The notes under the pieces were generated by a model. It worked only from the letters and a program-made list of their open reading frames with translations, was not told the origin of the DNA and made no database searches. A DNA stretch of 64,000 nt from Brevibacillus formosus (GTDB lineage Bacteria; Bacillota; Bacilli; Brevibacillales; Brevibacillaceae): the NCBI RefSeq assembly GCF_003013405.1, contig NZ_PXZL01000003.1, positions 186,001-250,000 on the forward strand. The letters run 5' to 3'. Both the position numbers and the translations under genes were made by a program. Positions 10,207 through 21,100 of this stretch are shown here, in pieces; positions within the stretch are counted from its first letter, which is position 1; each line of letters starts with the position of its first letter.

Positions 10207-13200
10207 CATTGATCAAATCAATACACTTATCCTGGAAAGCGTAAAATCCAATCGCCTAGACAAAGAGCTTGCACGTAAGTTGCTACATCAATTGAATACA
10301 GGTCAGACTGAGGCCGATAAAAATACCAGTGCGGATATCGCCATCATTGGCATTTCTTGCCGGTTTCCTTTTGCAGACAATCTAGAGCAGTATTGGGCCA
10401 ATCTGCTAAACGGGATGAATTGTATAACTGATTTTCCACTCAAGCGACGCAGAGATACAGACCCCATGCTACAGAACCGATGGGGAGAGCCTGAATATGC
10501 GAAAGGCAGCTATCTAGAAGACATAGATCGATTTGACGCAGACTATTTTCGTGTCTCTCCGAAGGAAGCCGAGTTCATGGACCCGCATCAGCGCTTGATG
10601 CTGGAAGTCACAGCGGAAGCAATTGAAGATGCGGGATATATGGGTGAAAAAATATACGGTTCCCATACGGGAGTATTTATCGGAAGAGATCACCATTCTT
10701 CCGGTCTTTATCAACAATTCATCGATTCTTCCAACGAATTGGCCATGACCGGCAATCTGCCCAGTTTTCTCTCTGGCAGGATTGCCTTTTTCTTTAATCT
10801 TACCGGACCGAATCAAGTCATTGATACCGCTTGCTCATCTGGTTTAGTGGCGGTCCATCATGCCTGCGAATCCTTGATTAAAAAAGAATGTCAATTGGCC
10901 ATCGCCGGAGGCATCAGTTTGAATTTGGTGCCAATTGCCAACTCCTCTTTTAAAATCGTGGAAAACAATGACGGCATCGTAAGGCCATTTGATAGCCAAG
11001 CCAAAGGAACCACATGGGGGGAAGGACTGTCGGCCATCCTTTTGAAGCCTTTGCGGGATGCCTTGAAAGATGGGGACCGGATTTACTCAGTGATCAAAGC
11101 CAGTGGAGTGAACAGCGACGGGGCTTCCAATTACATCACCGCTCCCAACCCGCAGGCACAGGAGCAGCTCCTGATTGATGTGTGGAACAAAGCAGGGATT
11201 CATCCCGAAACCATTACCTACATCGAAACACACGGTACCGGTACCGTTATTGGCGATCCGATCGAAATAAAGGCGATGAGGCACGCTTTTCATCAATATA
11301 CGAGCAAAAAACAGTTTTGTGGAATTGGTTCCGTAAAATCTAACATCGGTCATCTGGTAGGTGCTTCGGGGATGGCTTCGCTGCTTAAAGTAGTTTTGTC
11401 GTTGAAGCATAAACAACTCGTTCCCACGATAAATTTTGAGGAGCCAAATCCTTATATCCCTTTCTCCGAATCTCCATTTTATATGGTCGATCAACCTATT
11501 GCCTGGAAAACCGGCGATATGCCGCGTCGAGCTGGTATTAGCTCGTTTGGCTTCAGTGGCATGAATTGCCACGTGTTATTGGAGGAATGGAAACAAAATG
11601 ATACGCAGAAGGACGAGCATGAGACACCCCACATTTTTACCGTGTCTGCCAAAAACCGTACAAATTTATTGGATTTATTGAAACGATACTGCCAATATTT
11701 GCAATCGAACCAGCAGGAAAATTTCCGCAATCTCGTCTATACGGCACAGGTTGGACGGGAGCATTTTTCTCATCGCTTAGCGATTATTGCACAGAGCACA
11801 AGCGAACTGTTGAACAAAATCGCTTCGGTCCTCTCGCTGGACTTGGACAATTTGCCTGAAGTGCTCGGATATTATGGACATTCTCCTATCGCACAGAAAG
11901 CAAAAAATCATATGATTCAACCAGACGCATGGGAGAAAGAAAAACAACCAATCCATGAAAAAGCTAGCCAAATGATTCATAACTGGGCAGAAATCGGGGC
12001 AATGGCTAATGCCGACTCTCTCCATGAATTGGCGAAATTGTATGTACAAGGCGCCCGTGTTCACTGGAAGAAGCTATACGGAGGTCAAACACTCAAAACA
12101 GTCGAACTGCCTTTCTACCCATTCAGCAGGGTGAGGCATTGGCCGACCGATAAGAAGACAGAGACAGCTACTGAAAAAGGACAGTCATTAATGGGAGAGT
12201 GCGTTATCTCTACCGTCGGTTTGCGCGTTTACGCAGCGAAGGCATCGATGCGAGAGCTTTGGATGTTGCAGGAGCATCGCATTTTCGATAACGGAGTATT
12301 GCCAGGAGTGGCCTATCTGGAGATGGCAAAGTCCGCAAGCGAGTACTTTTTCCCGAAAACAACCGTGGCGATTAAGAATGTTACTTTGCAAAGTATGCTG
12401 ACATGCTCTTTGGATGAAACAAGGATTGTCCATACAATCATCCGTGAAGAGCATGATCACATCACCTTTACGATCGCCAGTATGAAAGAAAATGATCCTA
12501 CGGAGAGTTGGATCACACATGCACAAGGGGAAGTTCACCGGCAGGAAGATCGTAAAAATCAGACTCACTCAATTGAGCAGATCATCCGCAAGATGGATGA
12601 ACAGGACGTAGAAAAATTCACCCCTCTCTATTCGGGATTCATTCAATACGGTTCACATTGGAAATGTATCGATCAATTTTATGAAAACGCAGGATCTGCA
12701 CTGCTTCATGTCCGATTGGCGGATGAGCGAGAGCGTGGCCAGTATTCGCTTCATCCGGCAATGCTGGATACGGCACTGAGCTTCTGGCATCTGTTGAAAC
12801 AGTCGGAAGAAACCCACGTGTCTTATTACTTCCCGTTTTATTACCAAGCGTTCCATCTCTACCGGGACATGCCCACTTCTTTTTACAGTTATATACGAAA
12901 GAGGGAAGCTCGGGGGGATAATCGGGAGACTGTTTCCTACGATATCAGCCTGATCGACGAGCAAGGAAATGTATTTGCGGAAGTAGAGAACTATACGTTG
13001 AAACGTGTCTCTTCTGCCATGGTCGCCCAAGATTTGTTTTATCAGATTCGCTGGGTGCAATCACCGCTTAAAGGAAGCGGGAATATCACAACGGATGGCA
13101 GGGTGCTGTTGTTCGGCAACGAAAACAGGACAACTCGAGAGTTGATCCAACGTTGGGAAGCGAGTGGAGTAGACCTGATTCAGGTCGTTCATGGCGATGG

Positions 13201-16200
13201 CTATCGAAAAGAGCGTGAAACGAAGTATGTGGTAGGCGACGAGGAAACCGATTATGAGCAACTCTTTTCGGATTTGAAAGACCGGAAGATAAGCCGGATT
13301 GTTCATGCCTATGCTCTCGACGAAAACAGTCCAGCCCCCAGCCTTTCCAGACTGAAAACGATTCAGGCACACAGTATCCAAAGCTTGTTTTATTTGGTGA
13401 AATCACTCGTCCAGGCAAAATACAAGCAAGAGATGGAGCTTGTCGTGCTGGGCCGCAACGGCTGGGAAGTGACGGGAAGCGAAGAAGAGATTGAGCCGTG
13501 TCATACGGCACTGTTCCAACTGGGAAAAGTAGTGAATACGGAGTACCCTAATGTGAAGTGTCGCAGTATCGATCTCGACGTGGATACAGATTGTGGAAGT
13601 CTTTTGGCAGAAATATACAGGGAAACAGCCACTTACCAAGTTGCCTATCGTGGAAATAAACGGTATGTGGAGGAATTCGGCCGTTGCGCAGTTGAGGAGC
13701 TTGTTCAGCCACTGGAGCTGCAAGAAGACGGGTTGTATCTCATTACTGGCGGAACTGGCGGGATTGGACTGGAGATTGCCAAGCATCTGGCATCCCGAAG
13801 CAAAATCTCTCTGGGCTTGATCAGTCGAAGTGGACTTCCGACTCGTGAAGTCTGGGAGGAGCTCAAGCAAAGCGGCACGGATAAGAAAACACGGAGAATC
13901 ATTGAGAGTGTAGAAGAAATTGAGCGATCAGGCAGCAAAATCATGGTCTGCTCGTGCGATATAGCCGACGAGCAGCAGGTAGCAGCTACTTTGAAACAGC
14001 TACGGGAGGCATTCGGCGAGGTCAAAGGAATCATTCATGCGGCAGGAGTAGCAGGCAGCGGTTTTCTGTTTACGAAAACATGGTCCGACTTTACGAAGGT
14101 GACCAAGCCGAAAATCGAGGGCAGCTATTTGCTGTACAACTTGCTGGAAGAGCGCCCTGACTTCTTCGTTCTGTTTTCCTCCGTGGCGACCGTGGAGGGC
14201 AGCCCGGGACAGAGCGATTACATTGCCGCGAATGGGTATCTGGACGGCTTCACCTCTTACCTGCGCAAGCGAGGCATTCGTGCCACGACGATCAATTGGA
14301 CCGCGTGGGAAGAAACAGGCATGGCGGCGGACTATGGCGTGACAGACGGCAACGGACTGTTCAAGCCGCTGAAAACGGCTCAGGCCATTCATGCATTTAC
14401 CAATCTACCCGAGCATCCACGGGTAATCATCGCGGATATACGTTTAGAGCAGATAGATGAATCACTAGCCAAACGTTTCCCGTTGCAGCTGGCACCTGGC
14501 ATGGTCCGGAAAGTTACTAATCGAGCAGCATCGTCTACCGCTGGGGACGCTCTTTCTATCGACATTTCCATTGTCGGAAAAAATCAAGATGAACTCACAG
14601 ACACCGAGAAAAAATTGGCACACGTCTGGGCTAACACATTTGGGTTATCAGAGATTGATCTGCAGAAAAGCTTCTACGAAGTCGGCGGAGACTCTATTAT
14701 CGCTACGCAAATGGCGAATCTCTTAAATACGCATCTGAATAAGCCTATCTCTATCGCTGAAATTTTTGAATTTCCAACGATCCCTGAGCTTTCGGCTTAT
14801 TTGGACCAATCTTTGCTACCATCGCAAGCGACACCTGTGAAGCCATCCGCAACAACTGAGCAAAGCAATGGGCATGATCTCTCCAAAGCACAGTATCGGA
14901 TTTGGTTTTTGCAAAACTATGATCGACAAACGACCGCCTATCATTTACCAGTCATCAAACACGTGAAGATGGCGGTTGACCTGGATGTACTGCAGCAAGC
15001 CCTAGACATCTTGACGAAGCGCCACGCCTCGTTGCGTACCGTCTTCAAAAATGTCGATGGTATTCCGAAACAATTCGTTTTACCTGATTGGAAAAATGTC
15101 ATTCATTACAGAGATTATCAACAGGAACCTCTTCGAGAAGAGCTGTCAGCCAAACGACTGGATGAGCAGAATGCTACTCCGTTTGATTTTGAGCAACCAT
15201 TGTTCAGGATGGAATTGCATCGTTTGTCTGCTGTTGAACATCGTATTTGTGTAAATATGCATCACATCATTTCGGATGGCTGGAGTGTCGGTTTATTTTT
15301 CCAGGAATTGATGGAGCTGTATGAGCAAATTCGCTCGAAGCGTGCAATCCAGTTACCAGACGTTCCTTTACAGTATGCAAACTGGGTGGAGCAGGAGAGA
15401 AGATGGCTCGATTCCGAGGAATTCCAGCACATGGAGAACTATTGGATGAACGAGCTCGCTAAGCCGCTTCCGGTACTCAACTTACCAACCGATTACGAAC
15501 GCCCTCATTCTCTCGTCTACGACGGCAGTTACATCAAATTCATGGTATCGAAAGAGAAAACCGAGCAATTACGTTTGCTTGCGAAAAATCGATCCACCAC
15601 TTTGTATATGACAGTCTTGGCTGTCTATTTTCTTTTCCTGCACAAAATTAGCCAAGAAGACGATATCATTGTCGGGTTCCCAGTTTCCGGCAGGGAAAAA
15701 CAGGAGTGGGAGAACGTCATCGGTTTATTTATGAACATGGTTTGCATTCGGGTCGATTTTGGTGGACTTTCCCGTTTTGATGAGGTTCTAGAGGCCATCA
15801 AACACAAATGTGTCCGAGCTTATGCTAATGGCCGATATCCGTTTAATACCCTCGTCGAGAAGCTGAACCCGGATAGAGATCAGAGCAGAACGCCTGTTTT
15901 CTCCACGATTTTCCAGCTATACGATAACGTCCCGCAAGATAATGATCGCATCAGCCTCTATGATCTGAGCTGCATTTGCAAAATGGAACAGGAGCAAATG
16001 GAAGTAAGGATGGAATACAAGACGACGCTGTTTGCAGAGGGTACTATCAAAAAATATGTTGACTATTTTTCATTTTTAATTGATCAGGTCATTGATAATC
16101 CGGAAGCCTTGCTTAGCCGCTATGAGTTATTGGATGCCGAGCACAAGGCAAACATTTTTGGAATGTTCAACCCGTCCGCTGTCGTCATGGATGCCCCGAA

Positions 16201-18148
16201 CCAGGTACATAGGTTAATTGAGGCGCAAGTGAAGAAAAATCCCGATCAGATCGCAGTGGTTTTTGAGGGAAGGAGTCTTACCTACAAACAAATAAATGAG
16301 CAATCCAACCAATTGGCCGCATTCCTTACGCATATCATCGGGCAGGAGCCGCGGGAACCAATCGGCGTCTATTTGCCAAGAGGCATCGAGATGGTCATCG
16401 CGCTTTTGGGGATACTTAAGTCCGGTCGACCGTATATACCGTTGGATGTTGATTTTCCGAACGAACGCATTGCTTATATGATCCGTCATAGCCAACTGAA
16501 AACGGTTTTGTCAGAAAAGGGCTTCATTCCAACACTTGAGGAAATCGCAGGGACTCATCTGGAGACGATTGTGGATGTATCGGGGGATGTCTTATTAGCA
16601 GAAACGACTGGTCATCTTCGGTACTATGGCAATTTACATATCCGCAAGCAATCGACGGATACTGTTGATGGACCGGAATCTGAGTTAATGTACGTTATTT
16701 ATACCTCAGGCTCGACTGGAACGCCGAAAGGGGTCATGGTTACCCAGCAAAATGTCATCAATTATCTCTTATGGAGTCAGCAGCAATTCCGTCTGGGATC
16801 TTCGCACAATATGATGCTGGTGACTTCTATCAGTTTTGATATTTCAGTTTTTGAAATGTTTGGCTGTTTGGCGAGTGGAGCAACCTTGCATATTGTGTCA
16901 CCAGAGCGCTTAAGGGACCCCGCTTTGTTATTTTCCTATCTAGCGGAAAATCGGATTAATGTCTGGCATTCTGTGCCTACTTTGATCAGTCAATTCATGC
17001 TTGGTCTTGCTCAACAGGATGGGCAACAATTGGCTTGCTTGCAACAGTTTGAAACTGTTCTGATCGGCGGAGAAGCCTGGAGTCCCATGCTAGCCAAAGA
17101 AATTCGAAGCTATTTCCCCAACGCCAAACTGTACAACATGTATGGACCGACGGAAGCAACCATTTGGGCTACGTGTTACGAAGTGGAAAATGATTTGAAG
17201 GGAAAATCACTTGTCCCGCTTGGTCAGCCAATTCTGAACAACCAAATTTATATTTTGGACAAAGATGGAAATTTATGCGGAACTGGCATACCGGGTGAGA
17301 TTTGCATCAGTGGTGCTGGTGTTACCCCAGGGTATTTCCATGACAGGGAGAAGACCGCACAAGCATTTCGCTCCCATCCCTTTACGGATCAGATCGTCTA
17401 TCATACCGGAGATCTGGGCAAATATGGGATGGATGGACAGATTGAATATATTTCACGCAACGATGGAATGGTCAAAGTAAGAGGGTACCGGATTGAAACG
17501 GGGGAAATCGAACATAAAATCGAAGCAATGCCAGGGATCAAGTCCGTTGTCGTCGTAGCTGTCAAAGAAAGCGAATCCAATAAATTGATTTGCTATTATA
17601 CATCGACCCGAGACATTGGGGTTCAGGAATTTCAAGAATCTTTGCGTCAAACGCTTCCTTCTTATATGATCCCGGCGAGATTTGTACGCCTGGAGGCGAT
17701 GCCCGTCACCTCCAATCAAAAAATCGATCGAAAAACGTTGCAGGTTATGTCTCTTCCACATGATTCCGTGGAGCAAGGTGAGCTGCATGTGCCTGGAAAT
17801 GAAGTGGAAAGCTTTTTGCTCCAGATATGGCGAGAATTGCTGGGAATCGAACAGATCGGGACAAAGCAGAACTTTTTTGATCTCGGAGGAAATTCGCATC
17901 TGATCGTTCAATTGCAAGCCAAAATTGAAGAGAAGTATCCGCAGCGAATCAAGGTCATCGATTTGTTCGAGTGCAAAACGATTAGTGCCATGGCGCAGCA
18001 CATCCAAAAAGTCCAGTCAGATCAAGGACAGCCAAGAGTGAAGAGGGAAGGGCAATCAGAAGAAATCGGCGATATTTTACAGCTATTGGATGAATTTAGT
18101 GAAGGGGAAGCATCGGTAGAAGATATCCTGAAAAAATTAGGAGAGTAA
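10199..18148 (+). CDS. hybrid trans-AT PKS/NRPS, KS-DH-KR-ACP-C-A-PCP (PKS-3)
   Basis: Protein of 2649 residues; ATG at 10199 with GGAGG ten bases upstream, overlapping the previous gene by 8 bases. Domains in order: helical docking N-terminus; KS with C212 (DTACSSGLV) and NIGHLVGASG; DH with HRIFDNGVLP (Gly replaced by Asp) and LLD-type motif MLDTALS; KR with GGTGGIG; ACP with S1499 (VGGDSI); condensation domain at about 1560-1990 with HHIISDG; adenylation domain at about 2010-2520 with TSGSTGTPKG; PCP with S2566 (LGGNSH); acidic helical tail. The ten specificity positions of the A domain read D-I-F-H-L-G-M-I-W-K. That is close to glycine-type codes (D-I-L-Q-L-G-M-I-W-K) but shares positions with hydroxyphenylglycine-type codes, so glycine is a weak guess. 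The module adds one ketide and then one amino acid. The next KS (PKS-4) must accept an aminoacyl-ended chain. Confidence 0.92.
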   Translation: MNNIDQINTLILESVKSNRLDKELARKLLHQLNTGQTEADKNTSADIAIIGISCRFPFADNLEQYWANLLNGMNCITDFPLKRRRDTDPMLQNRWGEPEYAKGSYLEDIDRFDADYFRVSPKEAEFMDPHQRLMLEVTAEAIEDAGYMGEKIYGSHTGVFIGRDHHSSGLYQQFIDSSNELAMTGNLPSFLSGRIAFFFNLTGPNQVIDTACSSGLVAVHHACESLIKKECQLAIAGGISLNLVPIANSSFKIVENNDGIVRPFDSQAKGTTWGEGLSAILLKPLRDALKDGDRIYSVIKASGVNSDGASNYITAPNPQAQEQLLIDVWNKAGIHPETITYIETHGTGTVIGDPIEIKAMRHAFHQYTSKKQFCGIGSVKSNIGHLVGASGMASLLKVVLSLKHKQLVPTINFEEPNPYIPFSESPFYMVDQPIAWKTGDMPRRAGISSFGFSGMNCHVLLEEWKQNDTQKDEHETPHIFTVSAKNRTNLLDLLKRYCQYLQSNQQENFRNLVYTAQVGREHFSHRLAIIAQSTSELLNKIASVLSLDLDNLPEVLGYYGHSPIAQKAKNHMIQPDAWEKEKQPIHEKASQMIHNWAEIGAMANADSLHELAKLYVQGARVHWKKLYGGQTLKTVELPFYPFSRVRHWPTDKKTETATEKGQSLMGECVISTVGLRVYAAKASMRELWMLQEHRIFDNGVLPGVAYLEMAKSASEYFFPKTTVAIKNVTLQSMLTCSLDETRIVHTIIREEHDHITFTIASMKENDPTESWITHAQGEVHRQEDRKNQTHSIEQIIRKMDEQDVEKFTPLYSGFIQYGSHWKCIDQFYENAGSALLHVRLADERERGQYSLHPAMLDTALSFWHLLKQSEETHVSYYFPFYYQAFHLYRDMPTSFYSYIRKREARGDNRETVSYDISLIDEQGNVFAEVENYTLKRVSSAMVAQDLFYQIRWVQSPLKGSGNITTDGRVLLFGNENRTTRELIQRWEASGVDLIQVVHGDGYRKERETKYVVGDEETDYEQLFSDLKDRKISRIVHAYALDENSPAPSLSRLKTIQAHSIQSLFYLVKSLVQAKYKQEMELVVLGRNGWEVTGSEEEIEPCHTALFQLGKVVNTEYPNVKCRSIDLDVDTDCGSLLAEIYRETATYQVAYRGNKRYVEEFGRCAVEELVQPLELQEDGLYLITGGTGGIGLEIAKHLASRSKISLGLISRSGLPTREVWEELKQSGTDKKTRRIIESVEEIERSGSKIMVCSCDIADEQQVAATLKQLREAFGEVKGIIHAAGVAGSGFLFTKTWSDFTKVTKPKIEGSYLLYNLLEERPDFFVLFSSVATVEGSPGQSDYIAANGYLDGFTSYLRKRGIRATTINWTAWEETGMAADYGVTDGNGLFKPLKTAQAIHAFTNLPEHPRVIIADIRLEQIDESLAKRFPLQLAPGMVRKVTNRAASSTAGDALSIDISIVGKNQDELTDTEKKLAHVWANTFGLSEIDLQKSFYEVGGDSIIATQMANLLNTHLNKPISIAEIFEFPTIPELSAYLDQSLLPSQATPVKPSATTEQSNGHDLSKAQYRIWFLQNYDRQTTAYHLPVIKHVKMAVDLDVLQQALDILTKRHASLRTVFKNVDGIPKQFVLPDWKNVIHYRDYQQEPLREELSAKRLDEQNATPFDFEQPLFRMELHRLSAVEHRICVNMHHIISDGWSVGLFFQELMELYEQIRSKRAIQLPDVPLQYANWVEQERRWLDSEEFQHMENYWMNELAKPLPVLNLPTDYERPHSLVYDGSYIKFMVSKEKTEQLRLLAKNRSTTLYMTVLAVYFLFLHKISQEDDIIVGFPVSGREKQEWENVIGLFMNMVCIRVDFGGLSRFDEVLEAIKHKCVRAYANGRYPFNTLVEKLNPDRDQSRTPVFSTIFQLYDNVPQDNDRISLYDLSCICKMEQEQMEVRMEYKTTLFAEGTIKKYVDYFSFLIDQVIDNPEALLSRYELLDAEHKANIFGMFNPSAVVMDAPNQVHRLIEAQVKKNPDQIAVVFEGRSLTYKQINEQSNQLAAFLTHIIGQEPREPIGVYLPRGIEMVIALLGILKSGRPYIPLDVDFPNERIAYMIRHSQLKTVLSEKGFIPTLEEIAGTHLETIVDVSGDVLLAETTGHLRYYGNLHIRKQSTDTVDGPESELMYVIYTSGSTGTPKGVMVTQQNVINYLLWSQQQFRLGSSHNMMLVTSISFDISVFEMFGCLASGATLHIVSPERLRDPALLFSYLAENRINVWHSVPTLISQFMLGLAQQDGQQLACLQQFETVLIGGEAWSPMLAKEIRSYFPNAKLYNMYGPTEATIWATCYEVENDLKGKSLVPLGQPILNNQIYILDKDGNLCGTGIPGEICISGAGVTPGYFHDREKTAQAFRSHPFTDQIVYHTGDLGKYGMDGQIEYISRNDGMVKVRGYRIETGEIEHKIEAMPGIKSVVVVAVKESESNKLICYYTSTRDIGVQEFQESLRQTLPSYMIPARFVRLEAMPVTSNQKIDRKTLQVMSLPHDSVEQGELHVPGNEVESFLLQIWRELLGIEQIGTKQNFFDLGGNSHLIVQLQAKIEEKYPQRIKVIDLFECKTISAMAQHIQKVQSDQGQPRVKREGQSEEIGDILQLLDEFSEGEASVEDILKKLGE
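12884..14376 (+). repeat. near-identical DH-end/KR block, copy 2 (in PKS-3)
   Basis: Second copy of the block described at 8095-9587. Differences cluster in a few codons (for example the SPLKGSGN segment against SPLEERRN), but there are no indels. The catalytic residues and the AGVAGSG segment that decides ketoreduction class are the same in both. Confidence 0.85.
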
Positions 18149-18152
18149 GCTT

Positions 18153-21100
18153 ATGGCAAAAAAAGAAGAGATGTACTCCTATATCCTGAAGCATGTCGGC
18201 TCTGGCCAATTAGATAAAAACATTGCCGCCCACCTCATTCATTATTTGCGACAGGATCAGCAAAAGGAAGTAGAAAAAGATATTGCCATTGTGGGAATCG
18301 CTTCTCGGTTAGGTCATGCTGACACTGTTTCCGGGATGGAAAAGCTTCTCCACTTGGGTATAGACTCCATCCAGGATATTCCGGCAAACCGGAGAGAAAA
18401 TGCCGCCCTTTTCCTCCCGATGCTTCAGGTTGAAAAAGAAAAAGCCCGTTTTGACCGCGTGGGATATTTATCAGAGATTGATCAATTTGATCCCGGTTTT
18501 TTCCAGATATCCCCACGAGAAGCCAGCTTAATGGACCCGAATCAACGCTTGTTTTTGCAATTGGCTTGGGAAGCAATCGAAGAAGCTGGCTACGGAGGCT
18601 TGAAGTTAGCAGGAAGCAAGACAGGTGTATTTATTGGCTATAGCACGGATTTTGGCGAAGTGTATAAGACGGGGATTCAGCTCCTAGCACCGGAAGCTAT
18701 GGGCATCGCAATTCCTGGCAATATCCAATCAATTATCGCCAGCCGGATTTCTTACCTGTTGGATTTGAAGGGGCCAGCCATCGCCATCGACACGGCGTGC
18801 TCTTCCTCTCTCGTCGCGATTCATTTTGCTTGCCGCCAACTCATCGAAGGGTCTTGTGACTTGGCATTGGCAGGGGGGATCAAGCTGAATTTGTTCCCGC
18901 TGAAAAGCCACGAGCATGTAAAAATCGGAATTGAATCATCTGATGAAAGAACCAAAACATTCGATGAGAGCTCCAATGGAACCGGAAAAGGCGAGGGAAT
19001 GGGTGTCGTTCTACTAAAACCGCTGAAAAAAGCTTTAGAGGACCGGGACCATATACATGCCATCATCAAAGGCAGCGCAATCAACCAGGACGGCAATTCG
19101 ATCGGCATCACCGCCCCCAATTCCCAAGCGCAGGAGGAAGTCATCTGCCAGGCATGGGAAGATGCTGGAATCGACCCTGAGACCATCACCTATATCGAAG
19201 CACATGGAACGGGAACGAGGCTAGGCGATCCGATTGAAATAGAGGGAATTACACGTGCTTTTTCCCGCTATACAAAGAAAAAACAGTTTTGCGCCATCGG
19301 TTCCATTAAGACCAATATTGGTCATCTCGATCATGCGGCCGGGATTGCCGGTTTAGTAAAAGTCATCTATTCCATGAAAAGCCAAAAGCTGTTCCCTTCT
19401 CTCCATTTTAACAAGCCAAATAAAAATATAGATTTTAGCTCGTCGGCTGTCTATGTGAACGACCAGCTACGAGAGTGGACGCCTTCTGGAGGACCCCGAA
19501 CGGCTGGCATCAGTTCATTCGGATTAAGCGGGACCAATTGCCACATGGTATTGCAAGAGGCCCCGCCCGCACCTTTTAAGCAAAAAAACGGAGCGTCACT
19601 CTATTTGTTACCGTTATCTGCCAAGGAAGAACAGGTGCTAACAAGGCTAGTTGCGGAATATACCGCTTATTTATACCAAAACCACCAAGTTGATCTAGAG
19701 GACCTTTGCTACACGGCGAGCACGGGACGAGGTCATTACAGCCATCGATTGGCGATCATTTTTACAGACCACGACGATCTGATACGTAAGCTGGAGCATC
19801 TGAAAAGACACGGCCTTGCATCGGGGGAGCAGGTGTTGTACCAGGTTCATGAAGGGGAGAGTGGCAACGTTACAGCAGCGGTTCACGACGCTTCAGATAA
19901 AGATTTGTCTTCCTATCTGTCCTTGGGTGAGCTATACGTAGCGGGGGCCGCAATCCAATGGGATCGTTTATTTGACGGGACCTCGTGCAACCGATTAAGT
20001 TTGCCGGTCTATCCGTTTCAGAAAATTCGTTGCTGGATTAATCAGGAGGATTATGCGGATAACAAGCTACTAAGCTCACCGAAGTCCCAGCATCCATTGC
20101 TCACAAGTTTGGGTGAAAATACTTCTGATCAAGTTACTTATGTAGTCGGATTGTCAGTCAAAGATGACTGGGTCCTGAACGAGCACATGGTCGGAAACGA
20201 ATATGTATTGCCTGGCACGGCGTACATCGAGATGCTGCTAGAGGTAGGAAGACAGCAAGGCGAGTTCACTGTCATCAAGGACCTTGCTTTTTTGCAGCCT
20301 TTTTCACTTCAGCAATCTGAGAGTCATGAACTGCAAATCACGATGAAAAAAGAAGGCGACGAAAATCACTTCTCTATCGCTAGCAAGGATCAGACAGATG
20401 GCTCCTGGCGCCAGCATGCGGAAGGAAAACTGTGCCGCTCGACGCGTGAGCAAAAGCGCTTAGACCTGTCTGCTCTGCAAAGGACGTTCCATGCGGCTCC
20501 CAGCACAACCGATGTGGAATCGAGCGGGGGCTATATTACTACAGGAGCACGCTGGAACAATATGAAGGAGCTGCAAATGGGCGAGACGGAATGTCTAGTT
20601 TCCATTCAACTCGCAGATTCCTATCGCGAAGAAACGGCTTATTTCCACTATCATCCGGCCATGCTGGACAATGCCGCCAATATCGCGATACGGAGCATCA
20701 ATGCTCATTTGTATCTGCCTTTTTACTATCAGGAGATTCGGGTCTATGCCCCTATACCACCTGAAATTTACAGCTATGTGAAAAGGCGACCACAAGGGGA
20801 AGGAAACCAAACGGCAACATTTGACATCGACATATTGAATCCCGATGGCGAGGTGCTCGTTGAAATTGAAGGGTATACCATTAAGCAGGTAGATGCCCAG
20901 ATGACTACAGCGAGCTATTACGAAAAGGAGTGGATTTGCAAGGAAGCTCCAACCGCATCCGATGAAAAGCAGCAAGCCGCTTCTGGCGAGACAGTGGCAG
21001 TGTTCAGAGGAAAAGGAGAGCTTGCCGAGCGGCTTCGGAAGTGTCTGAACAATGTCTATGAAGAAATCGTTGAAGTCGCCTACGGGGATGCAATTGGCCA

